From JAHEZL01 sp046074525 (GTDB taxonomy: Bacteria; Bacteroidota; Bacteroidia; Flavobacteriales_C; GCA-002722245): DNA of 64,000 nt. The position numbers and the translations under genes are program-made. The notes under the pieces are model-generated. The model was not told the DNA's origin and did not search any database. It saw nothing but the letters and a program-made list of their open reading frames with translations. This document shows positions 50,630 through 61,600 of this stretch, one piece after another. Location: NCBI GenBank assembly GCA_046074525.1, contig JBJTOK010000045.1, forward strand, positions 1-64,000, given 5' to 3'. Position 1 is the first letter of the stretch; each line of letters opens with the position of its first letter.

Positions 50630-53211
50630 TACTTATGAATCAATATTTTTTCCACTTTATTATCCATTTGCAAATAATACATTCCTGAAGGAAAGTCTGC
50701 GACATTAATATCCAACTGCGCCTGATTTAGCATAGTAAAATGATGTACGACTTGCCCTAAAGAATTCATTACTGTGACTGTAGATTTTTCATTAATCCCC
50801 AAAAGCTTTTGCACGATTAGTAAATCACTTGCAGGATTGGGATACACCCGAAATACCTTAGCTGGCTTAGTGGAAGGAAGTCCGGTGGTAATCGAATTAA
50901 ACTCTACTTCAGTAAAGCTATTCCAGGAATTTACCGAATTACCATGACCAACAATTCTAACCTTCAACGCTTCTACAGGCACAGGAAAATTGAAGGTCTC
51001 AAGGGCCAATGATGTTCCTGAACTTACCTTTCCAGTGAGTGCAGCTGTCCACTTCAATCCATCCAAAGAATACAACACATCAAACGTTGAAATACGCACA
51101 TTACCACTGTAAAACGCTACGCTAACACCAGTAAGGAACAACGTATCATTTAAACAAAATTCAATATACTGTCCGTCGCCATCTGCCGACCAGCGGGTAA
51201 TTAAATCTTTATCCAACACATTGGCGGCCACATTGCCATCATCGGCCGAAGCTTTTGCCTGAACGCAAGATGCAGCATCTATCACCTCAATAGTATCGGC
51301 AACAGAAGTAGTGGTTGCTCCTTTGTTATCAGTGGCTACTGCTGTAATAATATAAGTACCTGGCGCTACATTTGGCCAACTGTAAGAATAAGGAAATGTG
51401 GCATCCGATTGCAACAAAGTATTTCCATTGTAAAACTCTACTTTGCTCACAGTGCCATCAGTATCCGTTGCTGTGGCAGTAATATTAATGGTAGCAGGCG
51501 ATGCAAACACCGAGTGATTCGCAGGAGCTGTGATCACACAGGTAGGACTAACATTTGAACCTGTTGTTCTTTTTGCCAATTGATCCAGATACAAGGATTG
51601 AGGAACCAAAGTAGCTCCCTTACCAACACCATCAGTAATATCTACCGGATCTGTAATAGATGCTGTACCTGTAGCTGCCTCTTTTGTGTACACCGCCGAT
51701 CCCGTACCCGAAGTTCCAATAGCATATCCATACCTGGCCTGCTGTGTCCATACGCAATAGGTATTTGCCCCTCCGGAAGAAATATTCCAATAAGCCGTAT
51801 GAGTAGCTGTAATATTATGCATAGGATTTGATCCATAGGGGCGATAGTAGGCATAAAACCCACTATTTTCTGTATAGCAATTATCAATTAAGTTGGACTG
51901 ACTAAAATGCATATGATGATCGCTACCCCATCCATTAGTTTTTTCTGATCCAGTGCTTCCACACTGCATCCCTGATTTAATATCGTTGCATTTATAAAAC
52001 ACATTACCCGAACTTCGCATACTACCAAACACTAAACCATGACGAACAAATTCGGCAGTAGAATTACTAATTAAAACCTCGTTAGCCTGAACAGTATAAG
52101 CATATCCATTACCATTACCCCCGCCATATTGAGCATTTTTAAATGTGCAATTATCAATGGTAATGTTTTTCGAATGCGCCACTAAAACTCCATTTGACAG
52201 CATATGAGCACCTGTCGAATTAGAAGCAATTTTATAAGTAGTCACATTTTTCATCCAGCAGTTGTACGCGCCAGCAAACTTTATCATATAAGAACCATCA
52301 CAATCATAGCCACCAGTTCCTGTTACAGAATGATCATTTTCTCCATAGCCACTCTTTGACGGATGTTGTTTGTTACCGATAGAAAAGTCACTAAAACCAA
52401 TCTCTGAAATCATTCCAGTAATTTTGTACACACACGCATTGTCTCTCGTTTTTAAAGCGTATCGAACAGGAATATCAATAGTTATCGTTTTATTTACCAG
52501 ATCAATTGACTTAATGATTCTGCAATACATGATGCCACCTAATGATGAACCATAACCCAACCAATCTGGTTCTTTATGTTCGTTTATCCATGAATCGTTT
52601 ATGTAATTTCTTACAATTACTACATCGCCCACTTTGAATACAGAAGGATTGTCAACAGGCAATACATTCACTGGATTCATGATATCAGCAGTTAAAAGTG
52701 CTTTTGAAGAAGACGCGGTACTCCATCCTGTATTACCATAAACACTGATAACACTTTTGCTTTTCATGGTATAGGTGTTATTGTACACAAATGTTTTTCC
52801 TACTCCATCTCCTTTAATAAAAATATTACTGCCTAGAATACGCAAACAAAAAGTATTACTACCTGGATTTACCTGATACGTTCCGGCAGGTAAATAAATA
52901 ACCCCTCCGCCATTGGTTTTGGCATCATCAATCGCCTTTTGAATAGCAGATGTTGCATCAGTCGCTCCTGTTTTGTCGGCGTTATAAGGAGTTTTGGTTA
53001 CATCATATGTTTTTAACGAAGGTATCGCAAGTTCTTTTTCACCCAATTGATATCCGGCATAGGAATAATCCTGTAAAAATGCATCCGTGTAAAAATTTGA
53101 GTCCACTGGCGGAACCCAGTTTTGCGGATAGTATTTACTTCTCCAGGTTTGGGCCCGCAGAGATAGTTGAAAAAGCATTAAAACCGTTATAAAAAGTACT
53201 GTTCTTACCAT
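50629..53211 (-). CDS. Pectate-lyase-superfamily beta-helix protein, copy 1, with Ig, discoidin-like and T9SS domains
   Basis: 860 residues from ATG 53211; its signal peptide then aligns with that of the paralogue at 53284. The beta-helix starts at YDVTKTPYNADKTGATDATS, AIQKAIDDA, GGGVIYLPAGTYQV, the pectate_lyase_3 entry block, and runs to about residue 550. A bacterial Ig-like domain (PANHSVFASPATINITATA, about 565-655) follows, then a discoidin-like F5/8 module (ASADDGNVAANVLDKDLITR W, about 660-780) and a type A sorting domain (YPNPASDLLIVQK). Probable surface polysaccharide lyase or hydrolase; substrate unknown. Tandem copy of the next gene upstream. Confidence 0.87.
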   Translation of the reverse strand: MVRTVLFITVLMLFQLSLRAQTWRSKYYPQNWVPPVDSNFYTDAFLQDYSYAGYQLGEKELAIPSLKTYDVTKTPYNADKTGATDATSAIQKAIDDAKTNGGGVIYLPAGTYQVNPGSNTFCLRILGSNIFIKGDGVGKTFVYNNTYTMKSKSVISVYGNTGWSTASSSKALLTADIMNPVNVLPVDNPSVFKVGDVVIVRNYINDSWINEHKEPDWLGYGSSLGGIMYCRIIKSIDLVNKTITIDIPVRYALKTRDNACVYKITGMISEIGFSDFSIGNKQHPSKSGYGENDHSVTGTGGYDCDGSYMIKFAGAYNCWMKNVTTYKIASNSTGAHMLSNGVLVAHSKNITIDNCTFKNAQYGGGNGNGYAYTVQANEVLISNSTAEFVRHGLVFGSMRSSGNVFYKCNDIKSGMQCGSTGSEKTNGWGSDHHMHFSQSNLIDNCYTENSGFYAYYRPYGSNPMHNITATHTAYWNISSGGANTYCVWTQQARYGYAIGTSGTGSAVYTKEAATGTASITDPVDITDGVGKGATLVPQSLYLDQLAKRTTGSNVSPTCVITAPANHSVFASPATINITATATDTDGTVSKVEFYNGNTLLQSDATFPYSYSWPNVAPGTYIITAVATDNKGATTTSVADTIEVIDAASCVQAKASADDGNVAANVLDKDLITRWSADGDGQYIEFCLNDTLFLTGVSVAFYSGNVRISTFDVLYSLDGLKWTAALTGKVSSGTSLALETFNFPVPVEALKVRIVGHGNSVNSWNSFTEVEFNSITTGLPSTKPAKVFRVYPNPASDLLIVQKLLGINEKSTVTVMNSLGQVVHHFTMLNQAQLDINVADFPSGMYYLQMDNKVEKILIHK

Positions 53212-53283
53212 AAATAATTTATTTCGCACCCATCTGTATTAATATTGCACTATGATAATTAGTGCCTTTTTAAACAATACGTT

Positions 53284-55869
53284 TTATTTATTCACAATTA
53301 TTTTCTCCACCGAATTATCTACGCGGAGGTAATACATTCCAGAAGGCAGTGTACTTAAATTAATATTCAATTGTGCCTGATGGAGCATTGAAGCCTCAAA
53401 CACTTCTTGTCCTATAGAATTGAACAATAGAACCGAAGACTTTTCATTGATTCCCAAAAGCTTTTCTACAATCAGCATATCAGCAGCTGGATTCGGATAC
53501 ACGCGAAAAACAGTACTTGGTTTATTGGAGGTAATTCCAGTAGTAATTGAATTAAACTCCACTTCTGTAAAACTATTCCACATGTTTACCGAGTTGCCAT
53601 GACCAACAATTCTAACTTTCCACGCTTCTACAGGCACTGCAAAATTGAAAGTCTCCAAGGCAAGCGATGTTCCTGAACTCACTTTTCCTTTCAACGCTTC
53701 TGTCCAATTCAATCCATCTAAAGTATACAACACATCAAATGTTGAAGTACGCACATTACCACTGTAAAACGCTACGCTAACACCGGTAAGCAACAAGGTA
53801 TCATTTAAACAAAACTCAATATACTGTCCATCGCCATTGGCCGACCAACGCGTAATTAAATCTTTGTCCAACACATTGGTGGCCACATTGCCATCATCGG
53901 CCGAAGCTTTTGCCTGAACGCAAGATGCAGCATCTATCACCTCAATAGTATCGGCAAGAGAAGTGGTGGTAGCTCCCTTGTTATCGGTGGCCACTGCAGT
54001 AATGATGTAAGTACCAGGTGCTACATTTGGCCAACTGTACGAATAAGGAAAAGTGGCATCCGATTGCAACAACGAATTTCCATTATAAAACTCCACTTTG
54101 CTCACCGATCCATCACTATCCGTTGCGGTGGCAGTAATATTAATGGTAGCAGGCGATGCAAACACTGAGTGATTCGCAGGAGCTGTGATTATACAAGTGG
54201 GAGCAACATTTGAACCTGTTGTTCTTTTTGCCAATTGATCCAGGTACAAAGATTGTGGAACCAATGTTGCGCCATCACCAACTCCTTCTGTGATATCAAC
54301 CGGATTAGTAATAGATGCTGTACCTGTTGAATTTTCTTTGGTATATACCGACGAAGCGGTGCCCGAAGTACCAATGGCATAACCATACCTACCTTGCTGT
54401 GTCCACACACACAAAGGTTTGGTGCCACCCGAAGAAATATTCCAAAATGCCGTATGCGTACTTGTTACCCCGTGCATAGGATTTCCTCCATAGGGACGAT
54501 AATAGGCGTAAAAAGCACTACCCTCTGTATAGCAATTATCAATTAAGTTGGATTGACTAAAATGCATGTGGTGATCACTTCCATATCCGGAAGTTGTCAT
54601 ACTGCCTGTATTTCCACATTGAAATCCACTGGTAATATCTTTACATTTAAGATACACATTACCTGAGCACCACATACTGGAAAAAACAAAGCCATGACGA
54701 ACATTACTCGAGGTAGAATTACTAATTAAAACTTCATTGGCCGAAACCCTAAAAGCATAACCATTTCCGCCACCACCGCCATATTGCGCATAACGCATAG
54801 TACAATTATCGGCCGTTACATTTTTACAGTACTGAAATAATAATCCATTCGATAACATCTGGCTTTTTGTGGTATTTGATACAGGCTGATAAGTTGACAC
54901 ATTTTTCATCCATCCATTGATAACCGCATTATAGTTGATAACATAGGAAGCGTGACTATTATAGCCAGCTGTACCCGCAGTATTATAATCGTCTTCACCA
55001 AAACCGCTTGTTGCCGGATTTTGAACATTGCCAATAGAAAAATCACTCAAACCAACTTCACTAATCATTCCACTTAATTTAAAAGCGCAAGCACCATCGC
55101 GAGTCTTTAACGCATAACGAATTGGAACATCCAGAGTAATAGTTTTTTTTACCGCATCAATGGCTGTAATATAACGGCAATACATTAAACCTCTAAGGTT
55201 GTTTCCATAACCCAACCAATTCGCCATTTTATGTTCATTGATCCAATCATCACCAACCACATTGCGCACTATAATTAAATCACCCACAGCAAACAAAGAA
55301 GTATTATCTACCGAAATTACATTTACCGGCTTCATTACATCGGCAGTAAGCATAGCTTTAGTAGAAGGAAGGTTGGTCCAAGATGCCGATCCCGTTACTT
55401 TAATAATACTTTTATTATTCATTTCATAGGAGGTATTCAAAATATAGGTTTTACCCACTCCATCGCCTTTTAAATAGGTATTACTTTTTGAAATGCGCAA
55501 AGCCTGGCTCCCCGCTCCTGGGTTTATTTTGTAGGTACCTGCCGGTAAATACACTACCCCACCCTCATTGTTTTGGGCCGCATCAATAGCACTTTGTATG
55601 GCAGAAGTAGCGTCATTCGTTCCTGTTTTATCGGCGTTGTATGGTGCTTTTGTAACATCGTATACGGTTAACGAAGGAATAGTTAAAGCCTTCTCCCCAT
55701 ATTGATACCCAGCATATGAATAATCCTGTAAAAATGCATCGGTGTAAAAATTGGAATCCACCGGAGGTTTCCAGTTTTCGGGATAATACTTACTCCTCCA
55801 AGGCGTTTGGGCTTGAACAGAAATTTGAAATAACAATAATGCAACAGCAAAATGTAAAAATTTTGACAT
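53284..55869 (-). CDS. Pectate-lyase-superfamily beta-helix protein, copy 2, with Ig, discoidin-like and T9SS domains
   Basis: 861 residues, same domain order as copy 1: signal peptide (FLHFAVALLLFQISVQAQ), beta-helix from YDVTKAPYNADKTGTNDATS, Ig-like domain, discoidin-like module and type A sorting domain (YPNPAADMLIVEKLLGINEK). The Ig and discoidin parts are almost identical to copy 1, while the mid-helix differs more (for example NAVINGWMKNVSTYQ against GAYNCWMKNVTTY), where substrate contacts would lie. This gene carries the promoter element at 55914-55946 and is 72 bp from copy 1, so the pair and the beta-helix gene are likely one operon. Confidence 0.87.
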   Translation of the reverse strand: MSKFLHFAVALLLFQISVQAQTPWRSKYYPENWKPPVDSNFYTDAFLQDYSYAGYQYGEKALTIPSLTVYDVTKAPYNADKTGTNDATSAIQSAIDAAQNNEGGVVYLPAGTYKINPGAGSQALRISKSNTYLKGDGVGKTYILNTSYEMNNKSIIKVTGSASWTNLPSTKAMLTADVMKPVNVISVDNTSLFAVGDLIIVRNVVGDDWINEHKMANWLGYGNNLRGLMYCRYITAIDAVKKTITLDVPIRYALKTRDGACAFKLSGMISEVGLSDFSIGNVQNPATSGFGEDDYNTAGTAGYNSHASYVINYNAVINGWMKNVSTYQPVSNTTKSQMLSNGLLFQYCKNVTADNCTMRYAQYGGGGGNGYAFRVSANEVLISNSTSSNVRHGFVFSSMWCSGNVYLKCKDITSGFQCGNTGSMTTSGYGSDHHMHFSQSNLIDNCYTEGSAFYAYYRPYGGNPMHGVTSTHTAFWNISSGGTKPLCVWTQQGRYGYAIGTSGTASSVYTKENSTGTASITNPVDITEGVGDGATLVPQSLYLDQLAKRTTGSNVAPTCIITAPANHSVFASPATINITATATDSDGSVSKVEFYNGNSLLQSDATFPYSYSWPNVAPGTYIITAVATDNKGATTTSLADTIEVIDAASCVQAKASADDGNVATNVLDKDLITRWSANGDGQYIEFCLNDTLLLTGVSVAFYSGNVRTSTFDVLYTLDGLNWTEALKGKVSSGTSLALETFNFAVPVEAWKVRIVGHGNSVNMWNSFTEVEFNSITTGITSNKPSTVFRVYPNPAADMLIVEKLLGINEKSSVLLFNSIGQEVFEASMLHQAQLNINLSTLPSGMYYLRVDNSVEKIIVNK

Positions 55870-55913
55870 AAAAATATCAGTTTAAATTATCCCCCTTTGA
55901 GTCCCTTAGCTAA

Positions 55914-55946
55914 GAATACCGTTTCAAAATAATTAAAGGTTGGGTA
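55914..55946 (-). promoter_or_regulatory. Shared upstream element, copy 2 (before pectate-lyase-superfamily operon)
   Basis: Minus strand: TACCCAACCTT (55946-55936), 10 nt, GAAACGGTATTC (55925-55914), followed by TT. Identical words and spacing to 49363-49331. A GGGGGA run 22-26 bp before the start codon is also shared (AAGGGGGATAAT here, AAGGGGGAATAAT there). Confidence 0.6.
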
Positions 55947-55970
55947 GCGGGGAAAAATTATCTAAACCAT

Positions 55971-58298
55971 CTAGTGCTGCACTACAATCTGGCTCGAAAC
56001 ACTGTCTCCTTTAGGACTTACCAACCTAACATAGTAAATTCCACTACTATAGTTTTGAGTAGGCAACTGAAACTGATTATCACCTTTAAAGGTGGCAATC
56101 ATGGCCGAATACACTTCATTTCCTTGCGCATCATTTATAAATAAGTAGTGTGCACCCGACTCACATGACTGAAAATTTACCGTCATGTGATTGGAGGTTG
56201 GATTAGGGAAGAGCGAATTTATTTTAAAACCCATCACATTGTTATCAATAGCCACAGTATTAAAGGTTTCATGAGAGCCATCATAGTCATATTGCTTTAA
56301 CTGATAATAACTAATACCGTTCGTTTGCTCATAATCCACAAAAAGATAACTTACAAAATTATTGCTATTTCCTGCTGCCTTTACCTTAGCGATAGGCTCG
56401 TAATTTATACCGTCTGATGACCTCATCACCTCAAAATAATCACTATTGATTTCAGTCGCTGTGATCCAATACAACTCATTAAAATTCTCCCCTTTTTTTC
56501 CTGTAAAAGAAACCAGCTTTACCGGCAAGGTTGAAGTAGGAACGATCTCTCCGTCATTTAGTTGGCAAGCCGTGTAAGGCAATCCACTGATGGGATGCGT
56601 AAAAAATACCTGATTTAATTTAGCAGCAGACAATTCTGCGCTTGAACCTGTATATACTTTGCCAGAAGTCCCTGAGCTGCAATCCCAGTTTCCCTGCCAA
56701 CCTGTAATTTGCAATAATGTACCACCAGTCCAGGCGGTACCATTGCTTGCGGCAAAATTTAGCGAATGGCTTCCGGTGCCCAAGGCTATAGTGCTATTGG
56801 CATTTAGCGTTAAAGTACCCACCGTTTCATTGTAACCGGCTCCTGAACCTGTTGATAAAGTACCCCCATTGGCAATTATATCACTTGAATTAGAAATCAC
56901 TCCGGCAGCACCCAATTGAAGCGTTCCCGCCGTAATAGTAGTAGTTCCTATATAGGTGTTGGCGGTGGAAAATATTTGAGTACCCGAGCCTGCTTTCACA
57001 AAGCTTAACGTATGCGTTCCATCGTCGGTTATTATAGCATTATCCAAAGTCCATGAACCCGAACTATTGCTGGTCAATACAACAGAAGATGTCCCAGTAT
57101 TGGTAATTTGCCTGGTCAATGTACCCGTAAAAGATTGTATCCCTGCAACAGTCTGACTGTATCCGTTTAAATCGACTGTTGCCGCATTTGCTCCTGATTG
57201 CCCCGTATTCAACTCAGTAGAAGCATAAAGCGCATTAGTAGCTCCCATTTTCAATGTTCCAACAGCACCGGTAATCGCCCCCCAGCTGTTGCCGGTAGAA
57301 CTAATAGTCCAGGTGCCGGCATCTACCTTACTGACAATAGTTGAACCCAGGGTACAAACCGCACTCAACGTTCCTGTGCCTGTTCCACGCAATAGAAAAC
57401 TAGAGCAGGATCCCCCTATCGTTCCGGCAACTGTAAAAGAAGTTCCATTGCCATAAATACCAGTTGTTCCGGTTCCCGCTATAGTAATCGTTCCATTCCA
57501 TGCGGAAGTGCCCGACGAATGACGCAAATAAGACCTTGTTGAAGCTCCACTATTGGAATTCAAAGTGAGTGTTTCTCCGGTAACAGTCACCCCGGAATTA
57601 ATATACAAAAAGGTATAGGGATTTGCTCCGGCTGTTAATGTAGTGGCTCCGGCAGTGCTGCCTAATCCGGTGTTGTGACCTACAAACACATTAGATTGCG
57701 CTCCTATAGTAACTGTTCCCGAATAAGTATTTGCGCCCGACAAAGTGAAATTTCCAGTACCCGATATAGTAACTCCTCCTGCACCACTGATTACACCGCT
57801 AAAAGTGGTGGTACCACCTGAAACAACTGAAATATCGTACCCCCCGTTGTCCATGGTTCCCGAAATATTCAAGGTTCCTCCCGAAGTACTTGTAATGGTA
57901 GGTGCTGCAGTTGTAAAGGTGATATTAAGAGATATTATCATTGTATTACTGGCATTATTAGCAGTGATGGCAGTGGCACCACCACTTAATTGTATTGCAT
58001 TACCCGCTAAGGTATAAGCACTGGCACCAGAACCAAAAGTAATAGAGGCGAAACTTGTTCCTGCAGCAATATCATTAGATGTAGAAATATTAGAAGCGCC
58101 CGAAGGAAATACCAGATCAGACCCTGCAGGCGGCACGGCATTTAAATCCCAGTTGGCTGCAGTATTCCAGAGATTACTAGAACTACCATCCCAGGTATAG
58201 GTTGCAGCCTTAGTATTTATGGTACTGAATAAAAGAAAAAACAATATTGTAGGGGAAATATTTTTTACGGCAGTGCTATTCTGAAGAAAACCAGTCAT
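55971..58298 (-). CDS. Autotransporter-type beta-strand repeat protein with T9SS tail
   Basis: 775 residues from ATG 58298, which places a signal peptide (NISPTILFFLLFSTINTKA) at the N-terminus; a frame 33 codons longer crosses the promoter element. Residues about 35-600 contain PATR-like repeats: GTTTFSGVISGAGGVTISGT, GNFTLSGANTYSGTVTIG and FVKAGSGTQIFSTANTYIGT, TTITAGTLQLGAAG, a parallel beta-helix. LPVKLVSFTGKKGENFNELY to KQYDYDGSHETF is the usual module before the sorting domain, which starts FPNPTSNHMTVNF. Surface protein; no enzyme motif seen. Confidence 0.85.
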   Translation of the reverse strand: MTGFLQNSTAVKNISPTILFFLLFSTINTKAATYTWDGSSSNLWNTAANWDLNAVPPAGSDLVFPSGASNISTSNDIAAGTSFASITFGSGASAYTLAGNAIQLSGGATAITANNASNTMIISLNITFTTAAPTITSTSGGTLNISGTMDNGGYDISVVSGGTTTFSGVISGAGGVTISGTGNFTLSGANTYSGTVTIGAQSNVFVGHNTGLGSTAGATTLTAGANPYTFLYINSGVTVTGETLTLNSNSGASTRSYLRHSSGTSAWNGTITIAGTGTTGIYGNGTSFTVAGTIGGSCSSFLLRGTGTGTLSAVCTLGSTIVSKVDAGTWTISSTGNSWGAITGAVGTLKMGATNALYASTELNTGQSGANAATVDLNGYSQTVAGIQSFTGTLTRQITNTGTSSVVLTSNSSGSWTLDNAIITDDGTHTLSFVKAGSGTQIFSTANTYIGTTTITAGTLQLGAAGVISNSSDIIANGGTLSTGSGAGYNETVGTLTLNANSTIALGTGSHSLNFAASNGTAWTGGTLLQITGWQGNWDCSSGTSGKVYTGSSAELSAAKLNQVFFTHPISGLPYTACQLNDGEIVPTSTLPVKLVSFTGKKGENFNELYWITATEINSDYFEVMRSSDGINYEPIAKVKAAGNSNNFVSYLFVDYEQTNGISYYQLKQYDYDGSHETFNTVAIDNNVMGFKINSLFPNPTSNHMTVNFQSCESGAHYLFINDAQGNEVYSAMIATFKGDNQFQLPTQNYSSGIYYVRLVSPKGDSVSSQIVVQH

Positions 58299-58634
58299 AA
58301 ACTCAAAAATGAAAAGTTCGTACGACATCAATCCAACATAGTTACTCAAAAGCAAAAAGAAGAGATTCTGAAACAAATACGTTTGCCGGTAATACAAGGT
58401 TGGGTAGAACCATTTTTATGGACCTTTATAGAACTACTGTTATAATAAGCCAAAGGCTCTGAGGGTAGAAAAACCGCTTAGGCAAAAGAAAATGCAGCCT
58501 AAACGGAGCGGCGTAAAGAATAATTCAAGGCACAACTAAGCGGAGCGGCGTGACTTATCCCAAAAAATCGGGTCGAACTAAAATAGAGTTTCTCAGCAGA
58601 CCTAATTAATCTCACAATCAAGTAAGAATTAATC
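58299..58634. other. Intergenic region between type B cargo gene and beta-strand repeat gene
   Basis: It holds the third copy of the shared upstream element at its left end (58374-58406) and two exact copies of CGGAGCGGCGT at 58504-58514 and 58541-58551, 37 bp apart. The rest is AT-rich without a recognisable gene. The GC-rich pair stands out against its surroundings. Confidence 0.5.
58374..58406 (-). promoter_or_regulatory. Shared upstream element, copy 3, diverged
   Basis: TACCCAACCTT (58406-58396) is exact and followed, after the same 10-nt gap, by CAAACGTATTTG (58385-58374), a weaker version of GAAACGGTATTC. It lies 76 bp before the start of the beta-strand repeat gene. Confidence 0.5.
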
Positions 58635-61600
58635 TTACCTCAACAACGCAACACGCCCCACCTCCAATCGCTTTACCACTATCCCATCTTCTTGCTCTAT
58701 AGCATAATTGACTTTCCAAACATACACATCCTCCTGCACCAATCCTCCCTGATACCGCCCATCCCATCCCCTCTCCGGATCGACAGTTTCAAAAAGCTTC
58801 TTGCCCCAGCGGTCGAAAATCATTAACTGATACGACTGCAAGGCAAAATTAGGCGTATGAAACACATCGTTGATTCCATCGCTATTCGGTGTGAAAGCCG
58901 TTGGAAAAAAGATATTGGCATCGCAATAGTTCTCCACTTTCACTTCTTTAGTGTACACACAACTTACTGCTGGCAATTGTATTTCCAACAAATAAATTCC
59001 TTCCTCTTTTACCTTAATTACAGCCGTGGTATCCCCAGTACTCCACCAATAACGATAGCCAGTTTTTTGCTCGGCCATCATTACAACTTCACCTTTTGCA
59101 TCTAAAAAACATAAGATAGTATCATTCGCCGGATACACTTTGGGATAGGGTAAAAAAACAACATTTACAGTATCCATTGCCGTACAGGCAATTTCGTTAC
59201 TGATCATAAGTGTATATGCACCATCGGTATTGACTGTGATTTCGGGGGTGATTGCACCATTGGACCATAGGTACTGATCGGTGGTGATGGACGTCCCGAT
59301 AGTCACTTTCTCTCCTGTGCAGGCAACAATATCATCCCCAAGCGTAAATCCAGTGAACGACAAAACATTTACCTGTACATTATCTGTTGCTTTACATCCA
59401 ACGGAATTAGTCACTTCCACCCAATGCCCACCCGTTTCTTTCACCAATAAAGATGAAGCTTCCTTTGCTCCATTCCAAACAATTTCAGAATAGGCATTGG
59501 ACACTTTTAACAGCACTGAATCTCCATCGCAAATGTTACGATCGGGGCCCAGATCAATTTCAAAAGGAGGATCGATAAACACATAACCAGAAGCAGTATC
59601 AGCACACAAAGTCGTTTTATTAGTGACTTTAGCAAGATACTTTCCTTCAGCGCTGAATGTCTTTTTCAGTCCCGTTCCTCCACCCTGCCATTGCACAATC
59701 CAATTCGAGGCATTGTTCAAAGGATCATTGATCACCACCTCCAACTCACCTTCCCCTCCGGCACAAATCGTATCACTTGAAATTTTGAAAGAAGGCAAAG
59801 GCAGCATCGTTACTTTTATGGAATCAATGCCAGAACACAAGCCCGAAGAAACCGATACTTTGTAAACGCCAGGGGCTGACACACCAATGGTCTTTGTATT
59901 TGCACCTGTACTCCACGAATAGGAACTCCAGTAACCAGCGTCTAACACAACCAGATTTCCCTCACACACGCTGATATCGGCACCAAGATCAAAAGGATTT
60001 GGGGAAAGAAACACATTCACCGAATCGGAAGCACTGCAGGCCGATGCATTCAGCGACACCCAGTATTTACCTGCATTTTTTACTGCAATTTTCCGGGTAC
60101 GCTCTCCGGTATTCCAGATGTAGGAATTTGCATTACCTGCATCCAACTCCACCGATTTTCCTGCACAAAGGTATACTGCATTCCCTAAATCAAACACAGG
60201 TGCTGTTTCCACTTTCGCACACACTGTATCCCTGTAATTGTTCGGACAATATTGCACATAGTAACATTGCGAAACACTCGCTTTAAAAGAGTAAGTCCCT
60301 CCGGTATGTATCGGTACTCCGCCAGCCGGAGCTGTGTACCATTCAACAAGGGAAACTATTCCTCCTACCGGGTTCGCGCTAAGCGTCGCTGTTTGCCCGG
60401 CACACAAAGTATCGTGCTTCACCTCCACTTTTACCGGTTGATAAACTGGCGATGTTATAACACCCGAAAAACCAGATCCTCCACGGGTAGCGCCATTGTG
60501 CACAAAATTCACCATCGACTGCGAAGTGGTAATTCCGTTATCTCCGCCAAGCACCGAGACGGCGGCCACACTATTCGTGGTAACAACATATCCGCCGCCG
60601 CCGCCGCCACCTGGTCCTTCAGCTTCGTATTTTTGTTTGGTTGTCAGGTTTCCAATGAGCTGGCTACCTCCTCTTCCTCCATTGGCCTGCAGGCTGATTC
60701 CGGAGATTGTTCCTGCAGCATTAATAACAATGGAACCGCCGCCGCCACCACCACCACCGGCATCATTCAAAGTACCGGCGGGATTGGTATCACCACCTTT
60801 TCCACCATCAGCAATGATGCTTCCGCTGCCACTCACATTTCCTTTCACTACCAAAACTACAATACCACCACCTGTACCGCCAGCAGTGTCAACCGCGTGG
60901 TTGTTGGCATCGCCTGCACCGCCGCCACCACCAAAAAAAATGAGAGAACTCAGCGGATCTGACTGCAAAGGCCGACCGCCAAAACCACCATTATTCCGGC
61001 GCAAATCTCCTTGCCAAAGAGAATCTTCGGGCGCAACCACTGTCGGATCTTTTTGCACTTTGGAATAGGAATAGCCTCCTCTTCCTCCTCCCGATGAATG
61101 CTGTAACCAGAAATTATTTCCCTCAAGGTTCCAGGCATGTATCCAATGAAAGTTACCGTGACTGGGATTTCCGTAGCCCGTCCACCCGGCAATATCTCCA
61201 CCGTTGGCACCACCACCACCACCCGAGTTGTGCGAATTACCGCCACCACCGCCATTGGCAATAGCACCACGACCGTAACGTCCGCCCAGCAAATCATAAT
61301 CGTTTTGATAACCGGCAATACTTTCTCCTTTCTCGGCACTTGCATTGGAATCGGGGCTCACCACCTGCTGCTTATCAAATATATCGGTGACTTTATAGGT
61401 CCCGTTGTCATAGCCCCCGCCGCGGAATCCTTTTTCACTTACATCAATTTTTCCGTTGATTTTCAAATTACCTGAAACTTCCAGTACCACCACTCCACCC
61501 TGATTTCCATTCCATGCATCGGCACTCAGCAGTCCGTTACTGTTAATGGTAAGTGACTGGTAACGCGGTACACGTACTACCATGGTTTTTCCGGCAGCAC

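Noticed and set aside
60592..60609. CCG trinucleotide repeat as a possible unstable microsatellite
   Set aside because: It encodes a run of glycines in frame in the type B cargo protein and fits the surrounding Gly-rich region.
60496..61068. Long plus-strand proline-rich frame opposite the glycine-rich protein
   Set aside because: It is the antisense image of Gly codons (GGN/CCN); the minus-strand gene has a signal peptide, domains and a sorting signal.
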